Shown: in pieces, positions 1 to 6,381 of the stretch
Layout: the number at the start of each line of letters is the position of its first letter
How positions within the stretch are numbered: position 1 is the stretch's first letter
IMG/VR virus record: IMGVR_UViG_3300030102_002069
Coordinates: 1 to 20,394 of that record
From: a virus
Strand: one strand, 5' to 3'
Length of the DNA: 20,394 nt
Made by a program: the position numbers and the translations under genes
Notes under the pieces: model-generated
What the model was told of the DNA's origin: nothing
What the model saw: the letters and a program-made list of their open reading frames with translations, nothing else
The model's database searches: none

Positions 1-222
1 ATTACCGTTTTTTCCGTTTGATGTAGACAAACCAAAACTAGCAATACCGCCCGCAAAAATCGAAGCTACGAAAGTTATATCCGCAGCACTTGACGACTTC
101 TTAAGCATTGGTACATCTACATAGTTTAATGTTATTATAAATCCGCTCCACACTACAACGCCTAGTCTTACTATTGTAGACACAATTTCCATGCGTTCTT
201 CGTGTGTATCACATCCATCCAT
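1..222 (-). CDS. Holin-like small membrane protein (C-terminus cut by window edge)
   Basis: The frame is open for all 74 codons from an ATG at 222 to the window edge, so the C-terminus is missing. Two hydrophobic segments are visible: about residues 13-35 (IVSTIVRLGVVVWSGF and following) and about 48-66 (ITFVASIFAGGIASFG). They are separated by a short polar loop, with a charged N-terminus (DTHEERM). This is the architecture of small two-span phage holins, and T7 places its holin (17.5) just after the tail-fibre genes, so a holin is the best inference. The ATG overlaps the stop of the preceding gene as TAATG, and AAGG lies about five bases upstream as a Shine-Dalgarno. An in-frame ATG at 249 would extend it by nine Lys-rich codons but has no good ribosome site. 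It could be another membrane protein; no holin-specific motif is seen. Confidence 0.6.
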   Translation of the reverse strand, partial: MDGCDTHEERMEIVSTIVRLGVVVWSGFIITLNYVDVPMLKKSSSAADITFVASIFAGGIASFGLSTSNGKNGN

Positions 223-593
223 TAAACCTTTTTTCTTTTTTTCTTCCATTTGTCAATCTTACCTTGTAAGAATTTTTGAACACGTTTTTTTATAAGATCA
301 AAAAAAGGTTGAGCCAGTGTTGTGGTAGCCACAGCTGCCACCGCTGTAGTTACAGCCGTAACCATAACTTCAGGCGATGGGACTGGCATCTGGACATCTA
401 TAATAGGTATGTCTAGTTTTCTTTGCTCTGGTTGTTCCTTTTTGGTTTCCGCTGATTGAGTCCCCTCTGGTCTGCGAAGATCGCTCGGAGGTACAATAAG
501 CGGCTTGTAAGATGGTACATCAGCTGTTGGTAAAGGTATGGATATAGTTTCAATTGTTTGTAGATTCGGAAGAATTATTGTTGGTGTCTCCAT
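222..593 (-). CDS. Proline-rich, basic-tailed small protein of the phage tail/lysis region (unknown function)
   Basis: The protein has 123 residues. The N-terminal half (1-72) is rich in Pro, Ile, Val and Thr with short repeats of the type IPLPTADVP and VPPSDLRRPE, and is probably extended. Residues about 75-100 form one hydrophobic/Ala-Thr segment (VMVTAVTTAVAAVATTTLAQ), long enough for a membrane span. The tail (about 103-123) is very basic (KIDKWKKKRKK). I recall similar proteins beside the tail-fibre/holin genes of marine cyanophages, always as hypothetical proteins. Its place just before a holin-like gene could mean a lysis or membrane accessory role, but that is inference. The start ATG lies inside the 3' end of the 59-aa ORF upstream (44-base overlap), with AGAGAAG directly in front. 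The stop is shared with the next gene as TAATG. Confidence 0.75.
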   Translation of the reverse strand: METPTIILPNLQTIETISIPLPTADVPSYKPLIVPPSDLRRPEGTQSAETKKEQPEQRKLDIPIIDVQMPVPSPEVMVTAVTTAVAAVATTTLAQPFFDLIKKRVQKFLQGKIDKWKKKRKKV

Positions 594-729
594 CTTCTCT
601 ATCTTGTATAACAGCTTGAATTGCTATTATTTGCTCTTTACATTGGTTTTGAACTTTAATAGCTTCGTTATGTTTAGTAACTAACTCTTGTAATGTTTCT
701 TTTAGTTGTTCAGTGGTTGGTCTAGTCAT
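550..729 (-). CDS. Small coiled-coil protein, 59 aa (unknown function)
   Basis: Reading the minus strand from an ATG at 729 gives an open frame of 59 residues ending in TGA at 550-552. It starts MTRPTTEQLKETLQELV and ends in a polar Asn/Ser-rich tail (NNNSSESTNN). Residues about 6-43 are charged and leucine/isoleucine-spaced and look like a single amphipathic helix or coiled coil. The ORF begins six bases after the stop of the preceding gene (736-738) and overlaps the next gene by 44 bases in another frame, which is typical of compact phage operons. Without it, 594-735 would be the only sizeable gap in this end of the operon, so it is probably real. Small coiled-coil ORFs of this kind are frequent beside cyanophage tail and lysis genes. 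The ribosome binding site is weak, and the function is unknown. Confidence 0.65.
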   Translation of the reverse strand: MTRPTTEQLKETLQELVTKHNEAIKVQNQCKEQIIAIQAVIQDREDGDTNNNSSESTNN

Positions 730-735
730 AAATAA

Positions 736-1041
736 TTACCAAGGTTTTCCTGTAGCTGTCACTGGTGTGTTAAGAAGTGCTATTTCATCTTCTAAAGATT
801 TTTCAATAGCTGTAACTTGATCAGTTCCAAGTTTTTCTTTAACCCAACCAAGTACTATTGACTCAGTTAAATCTTTGTAAGGTACAAGTGTTTCTGGTTT
901 TTCAAGATTTACTTCGCCAGTTGCTCTTGCTTTTTCTTCACTACCGTCTATACCTTTTACACGATAGATAACTTTTTTAACGTAACCGTCAGCTAGTTCT
1001 CTTTCTAGGGTGTTTACTTCCCAAGTTTTTGTAATTGCCAT
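736..1041 (-). CDS. Conserved marine-phage protein next to tail genes (DUF7936-like), 101 aa
   Basis: The likely protein starts at MAITKTWEVNTLERELADG (ATG at 1041), one base after the stop of the upstream gene. An upstream ATG at 1080 would add 13 residues overlapping that gene and is less likely, because MAITKTW is the conserved N-terminus I recall for this family. The order is an N-terminal beta region (WEVNTLERELADGYVKKVIYRV), a glycine/acidic turn, then a helical part with YKDLTESIVLGWVKEKLG and a C-terminal helix ending in GKPW. Proteins of this pattern are common in cyanophages and other marine phages near tail-fibre genes. They are annotated as hypothetical, and I recall the label DUF7936 without being able to check it. 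A structural or tail-accessory role is plausible from position only. Confidence 0.75.
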   Translation of the reverse strand: MAITKTWEVNTLERELADGYVKKVIYRVKGIDGSEEKARATGEVNLEKPETLVPYKDLTESIVLGWVKEKLGTDQVTAIEKSLEDEIALLNTPVTATGKPW

Positions 1042-1042
1042 T

Positions 1043-1435
1043 TTATTCTGGTTTTGGATATTTGTTTTTAACAGGATCAACTATCTCTGTTTTCCATTTG
1101 TCTATCCCGTTGTGATAAATGTAATCAAGTTGAGTACCCCAATCTGGATATTCTGATACTCTATTACGAGCGTATTCTTCAGCGTCCCAAGTTGTAATTA
1201 GTGAGTTATACTTTGCTTTTGCATCTGCATACTTAACGGTAAAGTCAGAAACATTATTAGATAAAACAGCACCGCCATCACTATCTACACTTGTTATTTC
1301 TTGATATCCAGCATTATACTGCTCTTCAGTTACAGGAGAAGCCCCTCCAGTTGGGTCGCAAAATACAAACCCACCAAATCCTTTAGGGTGTAATTCAAAG
1401 ATTGCGTCACTAAAAAAAGGTTTTGTATAAAGCAT
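1043..1435 (-). CDS. Phage tail assembly chaperone-like protein, 130 aa
   Basis: The C-terminal half carries the motif set I associate with phage tail-fibre/tail assembly chaperones in marine phages: EYARNRVSEYPDWGTQLDYIY, then WKTEIVDPVKNKYPKP. The N-terminal part (FELHPKGFGGFVFCDPTGG) is beta-rich and may bind the fibre. Such genes normally lie directly downstream of the fibre or adhesin they help to fold, as here after the C1q-like gene. I place the start at MLYTKPFF (ATG at 1435), where stop and start overlap as TAATG, with a strong AGGAGG Shine-Dalgarno about six bases upstream. A start at 1459 would add eight residues made from that ribosome site (MLVEEVKL) and is not preferred. The assignment is from motif recall; a minor tail protein is the alternative. 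Confidence 0.65.
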   Translation of the reverse strand: MLYTKPFFSDAIFELHPKGFGGFVFCDPTGGASPVTEEQYNAGYQEITSVDSDGGAVLSNNVSDFTVKYADAKAKYNSLITTWDAEEYARNRVSEYPDWGTQLDYIYHNGIDKWKTEIVDPVKNKYPKPE

Positions 1436-1872
1436 TAGTTTAACCTCCTCCACCAACATTGATTATAACCGTTTCCGTCAGACTGTATAGAATGACCGCT
1501 ACTGTTACTATTAGCATTGCCTTGTAAGTACCATGTATCACCATTAGCTGTTGTGTCTACAATCCATACAAAGTGTTGTTGAACATTTATTGCAGAAGCG
1601 TTTTGAGCCTGCTCGAACGCCATTCTTACGTGATCACCATTTCGAGAACCGTCACTGGTTCTATATACTACATATCTTTGAAATGAAGCCGCACCCCAGT
1701 TTCTAGTTCTTAAGCTAGCATGTAACTCATAAACTCCAGCAGAAGGGACAGTCCATTTATAATAACTGGTATTATAACTACTCCAGCTATTATAAGATGT
1801 TGTAATATTACTTACAAAACCGCCAATAAGTGGAGCTAACCATGTGGAGTTACTGTTACCTAAATATGCCAT
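1435..1872 (-). CDS. C1q/TNF-like jelly-roll adhesin, probable tail-fibre tip protein
   Basis: The protein has 145 residues with the signature of a C1q-like jelly-roll. WTVPSAGVYELHASLR (about 40-55) matches the family pattern in which a Pro-x-x-Gly-x-Tyr turn leads into the next strand. GDTWYLQGNANSNSSG (about 110-125) and a C-terminal strand NQCWWRRLN fit the closing strands. It is rich in Asn, Ser, Trp and Tyr, typical of a surface or carbohydrate-binding head, and has no signal peptide. C1q-like domains usually trimerise, matching a trimeric tail fibre. Its ATG overlaps the fibre stop as TAATG, so the two are probably made together, and a chaperone-like gene follows. I infer that it forms the fibre tip or a detachable receptor-binding head. 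The residue-level call is from fold pattern, not a search. Confidence 0.65.
   Translation of the reverse strand: MAYLGNSNSTWLAPLIGGFVSNITTSYNSWSSYNTSYYKWTVPSAGVYELHASLRTRNWGAASFQRYVVYRTSDGSRNGDHVRMAFEQAQNASAINVQQHFVWIVDTTANGDTWYLQGNANSNSSGHSIQSDGNGYNQCWWRRLN
1443..1451 (-). promoter_or_regulatory. Strong Shine-Dalgarno for the chaperone-like gene
   Basis: On the minus strand the sequence is GGAGGAGGT, ending seven bases before the ATG at 1435 and lying inside the last codons of the C1q-like gene. It is the clearest ribosome binding site in the window, and it decides the start at 1435 rather than 1459. Confidence 0.8.
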
Positions 1873-4800
1873 TAAGATACCTCCGTTAAATTAAATTTGT
1901 ATTTTTTACCAGAACGATTATTCTTTAAGAACAAGTCTGATTCTCCTTCTTGTATTGTCCAGTCACCCCATGTACCATCTACATCGTTAGCACCACCTTC
2001 GTTAGATAAGTTAAGGTCATTGGTATAAACGTTTCTCCAACGACGTGAAGAAGCACCTAAGTCATAACTATTATTAGCAGTTGGTCTAAGATGACCACTA
2101 GTATCTATTTCTGTGCTAACAACTCCATTAGCTCCAAAACGTAATGGTCTGTTTTCTCTTCCAATTAAATAATGATAGTTATTATCAAGACCCATTAACA
2201 TTCCGTTAGTACTTGTGTTAGTACCATCTTCGCTACGAAAAGCAACAAATAAACATTGACCAGAAGCTACACCTTGGACTACATATGTTGAGTTATTAGT
2301 TGATTGAGGGTTAAGTCCAACTCCTAAAACTCCATTTACCCTTGATCCATTACTGTGTGTTTCAAACTTTTTAGATCCATCGTAATACAACTCAACATCT
2401 ATATCTGCATTAAACTCAGCAATTTTTTCTGAACCTCCAGATTTTTGAATATGAACTGCACTATCTTGTCTGATATATAAAGTGCCAGTACTGTTTTCTA
2501 GGTAGCTATCCGAGCCGTTGTGATAAAGTTGTAGGTCTTGACTAGCACCGATTTTTAATCTTTGACCATCAGTATTTATATGAATACTACCAGAGTTAGC
2601 GTGTATATCACCTGTAACTGTAACTCCACCACTTGTAGTCTCAAACTTTTTACTGTTGTTATAGGATAACTCTACTGCTCCACCAGCTTTCATTATTGCA
2701 CTATGTCCGCCAGACGCAGTTATAAATTCTAGGTCGTGACCATCTGCAAAAATTAATAAATCACCTTGAGCACCACTTACTTGTTTGATATAACTATTGC
2801 TACCATCGTGATAAATTTGTAGATCTGAGCTATTACCAAGCTGAATACCATTGCTCGGGCCGTCAGGAAATACAGCAGCACCAGTTATGTAAATTCCACC
2901 ACTTGTAGTCTCAAACTTTTTACTGTTGTCGTAGTATAATTCTACGGCTCCATTATCTATAAATCTACCCATATGTTCAGCAACGTCATTTCCACCTTTA
3001 AGTCTTATTTCGTTGTTACTGCCTATGTTTAGATTTCCAGTACTGTTAATTATGTAACTACTATTACTTTGATGATAAATTCTTAGATCATCGCCAGTTC
3101 CAAATCTTACTTGATTAGTAGATCCATTAGAATCAGGAAAACTTATATACTGACCATTAGAATCTAAAGTACCACCCAATTGAGGTGAACTGTCAGAAAC
3201 TAAATCTGTATTAACAACTTGGAATGTTCCATCACCACGATAAAATGTTGTAGAGTTTTTAGTTCCAGTTCCAATACGTGCTACAGGAACTGTTCCTGAT
3301 GCAATATTAGATCCATTTAAAGCTGTTATGTTTGATCCATTACCATATAAAGTGTCTGCATAAACGTTTCTCCATCTTGTTCCAGTTAATCCTAAATCAC
3401 TAGCACTATCATTTGAGGGAATAAGATGGTCATCAGTATTAAGAGTTATACCTTTAGTTGCTGTACTATCACTAAACATTCTGAGACCATTAGTTGAGTC
3501 GCCTCGCAAATGACCCGAAGCTATTTCTATTTCACCTGAAGTTTTCACTCCATAACTTGTGGTCTCAAATTTTAAAGTACCATTATGGTTAAGCTCTATG
3601 CCTCCATTACGAAACAGTCTCATCATATTTTTATGCTGAGTGTTCGTACCATCAGTGCCTCTTATAGTTAAAGCATGACTAGTTCCTAAATCGGCATCTA
3701 TATACTTAGCAGCTTGAGTACCCATTAAATCTAGTTCACCAGCTACAACTAATCCACCTGTTGCAGTAATATTTCCAGAAACTGTTACTCCTGTACTTGA
3801 AGTTTCAAACTTTTTACTGCCATCATTATATAGCTCTATTGACCCTCCACCATTAGCAACAAGCATATCATTATTATTACTAATCCTACGAAGCAAAAAT
3901 GTACTTGTTCTAGTTATTAATGAACCTGTGCCAACATCTTCTATATATGCATTTGAGCCATCGTGGTAAATTTGAAAATCTGACCCCGTACCGTATATAG
4001 ACTTTACGTTGTTGTTATGGTTGTTACTACCAGTAAACGTGTTACCAGTAACAACAGCAAAGTTACCTGTAGCTGTAACACCATCTACCCAGGCACTACC
4101 AGTATAAACCTTAAGTGAGTTAGATGTAGTGTTAAAGAATAAGTCTCCAACATCTAAGCTAGTTGTAGGGTTGTTTGCACCTATACGATATGTATTAAAG
4201 AAACTGTTAATATTAGATATGTTACTTGCTACTGTGTTTACGTTTGATATAGAACCAGCAGTTGTATTTACGTTTGCTATAGATCCAGCAGTAGTATTAA
4301 CATTTGCAATAGAGCCTGCAACGATTCCTATATTGTCATCAGTAACTGTTATAGTGTTACCCATACCGTTACCATGCACAGTACAATAATAACGTAAAGA
4401 GTTAGGTGCGTTAGCTGCTACAGCAATGACTACAGTAGCTCCTGACTGACCCTCAGTACCACTAACAGTTACTCCTGTTGTATATGAGTTACCACTACCA
4501 TCTTTAAATCTTAAAGGATGACCATTATTACTACTATCTGATACGTCAAATGTATATGTAAATCCTCTAGCAAGAGTTAACGCTGGTGATTGTTGTCCGT
4601 CTACAAAGAAATAGTTAGAACCACTTACATTTTGTACGGTAATAGTAAAAGTTTGTGTACCGCCTACTACAGCTGCTACAGTATTTACTTTTGCTATATT
4701 TGTACCAACATTGTTTACATTAGCGATACTGCCAGCTGTTGTATTTATATTAGACGCATTAGCTACAGCTGCATTAATGTTAGATGCGTTGCCAGCTACT

Positions 4801-6356
4801 GACGTAATATTAGAGTTATTACCAGCTACAGCTGTGATATTGGATGCGTTTGATACCGCAGCATTTATATTAGATGCGTTAGCTACAGCAGCATTAATAT
4901 TACTTGCATTGTTCGCAGCAGCATTTATGTTAGTTATATTACCAGCTACAGTTGTAACCTCTGTTGCTTTTGGGACTAATCTATGAAAACTATACGTATG
5001 TGTTGTGCTTGTCGATTCTACTAAAAATCCAAAACCAGTAGGTATGGTAGAGGTCACACCAGTTATGATAATGTTAGCGTTGTTAGCTAAGTTACCATTA
5101 CTTATAGTTACAGTTGTACCGCTAGGAACTAAATTAGTCGAGGCCGCCTTGATACTTAGTACAGCTGCTTGGCCTGTAGTACCTTGTGGGTTGGTATTAG
5201 GAAAGTGTTGCTCACTCTGTATAATATCAAAACCACCGACATCGTCTATAAGATCAATAATTCTGTCGTTGATAGCTGCGGTTGTAGCAATCGTAGTATC
5301 GTTGTCAGGAAATGTATCACCGTCTTTAATTGTTTCACCAGAACTTATGTTAAAGTATCTAGCATCTGACTCTGTTTCAGTAAAGTATCTACCGTCGAGA
5401 GCACCGTTAGTAAGCTCTGTTTCAGTAAAGTATCTACCGTCAAGAGCACCGTTAGTAAGTTCTGTTTCTGTAAAGTATCTACCGTCTAAAGTACCTGTTG
5501 CTATTTCAGAGTTAGTTATCTTATCTGATTGCAATAATGTTTTTATCTCACTTGCTGTTTGGTCGTCTTTAGCTCCAGACTCTATACCGTCTAATTTTGC
5601 TTTATCAGACGCTGACATAGTACCAGCTGCTGAACCTGTAGATGCTGCTATTTTTGATCCATCTATTGCTGCACTTGCACTTATATCAGCATTGACAATA
5701 GTTCCGTTTAAAATTTTATCTGAGTTCACAGAACCATTAATTAGTTCTGTAGTTCCCACGGAATTGTTAGCTAATTTATTTTGAGTTACGGCTGAGTTAG
5801 CTATGTCACCTTCCACAATAGTACCATTAACTATATGGTCTGTTGTGACAAAATTTTTAGTTATAGAATCACCTTCAAACAAGGCTCCTTCTATTTCAAA
5901 CGCTTTATTTCTAGCCTCTTGACCTGTAAAATTAGACTCATCAAACGCATTGTTTATATCAGTCGATCTTATTGTACTACCACCCGCAAAGTTAGTATAA
6001 GAACTTGATGCGTCCCTAGTTCTACGCTCAACTGATACCACAGCTCCTGTAGGAAGCGTAGTACTGAACGTAATTGTATTGTTATCTGTGGATAGTGTGT
6101 AGTTATATAAAGTTGTACCAGCTGAAACTGCTGGGAAGTATAATCCGTCAGTATTGTTGACCTGTGGGTGGCTAGATTGTGCTGTACTACCGCTTGTTTG
6201 GCGTAGTTGTAGCACCCTTGTACCACCTGACAGAGTTACATATACATCCAGATCATCATGGTTATTCAATTCGATCCCAACGGGGGTAAAGACAGTCGCA
6301 GACTGCCCATTTGTACCCACTGCGTTAGGAAATGTTTTTTTAGTTGTTACTGCCAT
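1872..6356 (-). CDS. Tail fibre protein with T7 gp17-like N-terminal attachment domain, 1494 aa
   Basis: The N-terminal ~165 residues match the T7-type fibre attachment domain (FPVGIELNNHDDLDVYV-like sequence, LYNYTLSTDNNTITF, then the helix FDESNFTGQEARNKAFEIEG) that docks on the tail. Next come an acidic/Asn stalk with NGTIVxxDI repeats, three copies of FTETELTNGALDGRY-type repeats (about 285-329), and an Asn-rich coiled-coil stalk (about 464-561). A cupredoxin-like domain follows (about 568-672; His613, Cys658, His661, Met665), then more stalk (about 678-719). Residues about 770-1400 are modules alternating DLQIYHDGSNSYI and ELYYDNSKKFETTSGGV motifs. The end has the marine-fibre sequence SYDLGASSRRWRNVYT and FLKNNRSGKKYKFNL. 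No chaperone protease domain is seen. It is much longer than T7 gp17 (553 aa). It begins 25 bases after the gp16-like stop, without a Shine-Dalgarno. Role: host receptor binding. Confidence 0.9.
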   Translation of the reverse strand: MAVTTKKTFPNAVGTNGQSATVFTPVGIELNNHDDLDVYVTLSGGTRVLQLRQTSGSTAQSSHPQVNNTDGLYFPAVSAGTTLYNYTLSTDNNTITFSTTLPTGAVVSVERRTRDASSSYTNFAGGSTIRSTDINNAFDESNFTGQEARNKAFEIEGALFEGDSITKNFVTTDHIVNGTIVEGDIANSAVTQNKLANNSVGTTELINGSVNSDKILNGTIVNADISASAAIDGSKIAASTGSAAGTMSASDKAKLDGIESGAKDDQTASEIKTLLQSDKITNSEIATGTLDGRYFTETELTNGALDGRYFTETELTNGALDGRYFTETESDARYFNISSGETIKDGDTFPDNDTTIATTAAINDRIIDLIDDVGGFDIIQSEQHFPNTNPQGTTGQAAVLSIKAASTNLVPSGTTVTISNGNLANNANIIITGVTSTIPTGFGFLVESTSTTHTYSFHRLVPKATEVTTVAGNITNINAAANNASNINAAVANASNINAAVSNASNITAVAGNNSNITSVAGNASNINAAVANASNINTTAGSIANVNNVGTNIAKVNTVAAVVGGTQTFTITVQNVSGSNYFFVDGQQSPALTLARGFTYTFDVSDSSNNGHPLRFKDGSGNSYTTGVTVSGTEGQSGATVVIAVAANAPNSLRYYCTVHGNGMGNTITVTDDNIGIVAGSIANVNTTAGSIANVNTTAGSISNVNTVASNISNINSFFNTYRIGANNPTTSLDVGDLFFNTTSNSLKVYTGSAWVDGVTATGNFAVVTGNTFTGSNNHNNNVKSIYGTGSDFQIYHDGSNAYIEDVGTGSLITRTSTFLLRRISNNNDMLVANGGGSIELYNDGSKKFETSSTGVTVSGNITATGGLVVAGELDLMGTQAAKYIDADLGTSHALTIRGTDGTNTQHKNMMRLFRNGGIELNHNGTLKFETTSYGVKTSGEIEIASGHLRGDSTNGLRMFSDSTATKGITLNTDDHLIPSNDSASDLGLTGTRWRNVYADTLYGNGSNITALNGSNIASGTVPVARIGTGTKNSTTFYRGDGTFQVVNTDLVSDSSPQLGGTLDSNGQYISFPDSNGSTNQVRFGTGDDLRIYHQSNSSYIINSTGNLNIGSNNEIRLKGGNDVAEHMGRFIDNGAVELYYDNSKKFETTSGGIYITGAAVFPDGPSNGIQLGNSSDLQIYHDGSNSYIKQVSGAQGDLLIFADGHDLEFITASGGHSAIMKAGGAVELSYNNSKKFETTSGGVTVTGDIHANSGSIHINTDGQRLKIGASQDLQLYHNGSDSYLENSTGTLYIRQDSAVHIQKSGGSEKIAEFNADIDVELYYDGSKKFETHSNGSRVNGVLGVGLNPQSTNNSTYVVQGVASGQCLFVAFRSEDGTNTSTNGMLMGLDNNYHYLIGRENRPLRFGANGVVSTEIDTSGHLRPTANNSYDLGASSRRWRNVYTNDLNLSNEGGANDVDGTWGDWTIQEGESDLFLKNNRSGKKYKFNLTEVS
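2625..2659 (-). repeat. 35-bp direct repeat in fibre gene, copy 1
   Basis: This copy is identical to 2895-2929 over 35 bases, at a spacing of 270 bases (90 codons). It encodes the NSKKFETTSGG part of the repeated fibre module. Conservation at DNA level, not only protein level, suggests recent duplication or gene conversion between modules. Confidence 0.85.
2895..2929 (-). repeat. 35-bp direct repeat in fibre gene, copy 2
   Basis: This is the second copy of the repeat at 2625-2659. Further diverged copies of the same KKFET motif lie near 2360, 3570 and 3810, so the fibre shaft is a series of related modules. Confidence 0.85.
4200..4325 (-). repeat. Asn-rich stalk repeats, left of the cupredoxin domain
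   Basis: These bases encode repeats of AGSIANVNT (residues about 678-719), each about 14 residues long and partly conserved at DNA level. They match the stalk on the other side of the cupredoxin-like domain, so the domain appears to be inserted within one stalk. Confidence 0.7.
4341..4655 (-). other. Cupredoxin-like (blue copper) domain encoded within the tail fibre
   Basis: Fibre residues about 568-672 start with a beta strand FTITVQNVSGSNYFFVDG. They contain FTYTFDVSDSSNNGHPLRF and end with LRYYCTVHGNGMGNTITV. The residues His613, Cys658, His661 and Met665 reproduce the ligand order of type-1 copper proteins. In plastocyanin the spacing is His37, Cys84, His87, Met92, so the first interval is 45 here against 47, and C-x2-H is identical. 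The last interval is x3 instead of x4. The hydrophobic strand pattern also fits a small Greek-key beta sandwich. Copper binding itself is inference; the domain could be structural only. Confidence 0.75.
4675..4965 (-). repeat. Asn-rich coiled-coil stalk repeats
   Basis: These bases encode about 97 residues of near-heptad repeats of the type NASNINAAVA and AGNxSNIxxV. They are typical of thin trimeric phage or adhesin stalks, with Ile/Val at core positions and Asn in the core. The repetitive codons also create long, meaningless open frames on the plus strand here. Confidence 0.8.
5371..5505 (-). repeat. Tandem 45-bp repeats (three units) in the fibre gene
   Basis: Three consecutive 45-base units start at 5371, 5416 and 5461 and encode the 15-residue unit FTETELTNGALDGRY (residues about 285-329). 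The first two units differ at very few bases, so copy number may change by slippage or recombination and alter fibre length. Confidence 0.85.
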
Positions 6357-6381
6357 TGATAATCAATGTATAGGATTGGTG

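Noticed and set aside
4711-4986. 91-codon Ala/Leu-rich plus-strand open frame that looks like membrane segments
   Set aside because: It is the complement of the Asn-Ile-rich stalk repeats; hydrophobic antisense frames are an expected artefact of such repeats.
5005-5784. 259-codon open frame on the plus strand
   Set aside because: It lies wholly antisense to the fibre gene where repeats of biased codons remove stops from the opposite strand. It contains the mirror of the 45-bp repeats and shows no recognisable domain or ribosome site.
1872-6356. Diversity-generating retroelement target or CRISPR-like array in the repeat-rich fibre gene
   Set aside because: The repeats are coding, in frame and of variable length, with no regular spacers. 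No template repeat or reverse transcriptase is present in the window.
6357-6381. Inverted repeat ATTGATAATCAAT at the start of the fibre gene as an operator or terminator
   Set aside because: Stem of only A/T-rich six bases with a one-base centre and no T-tract; it is likely chance in AT-rich DNA.
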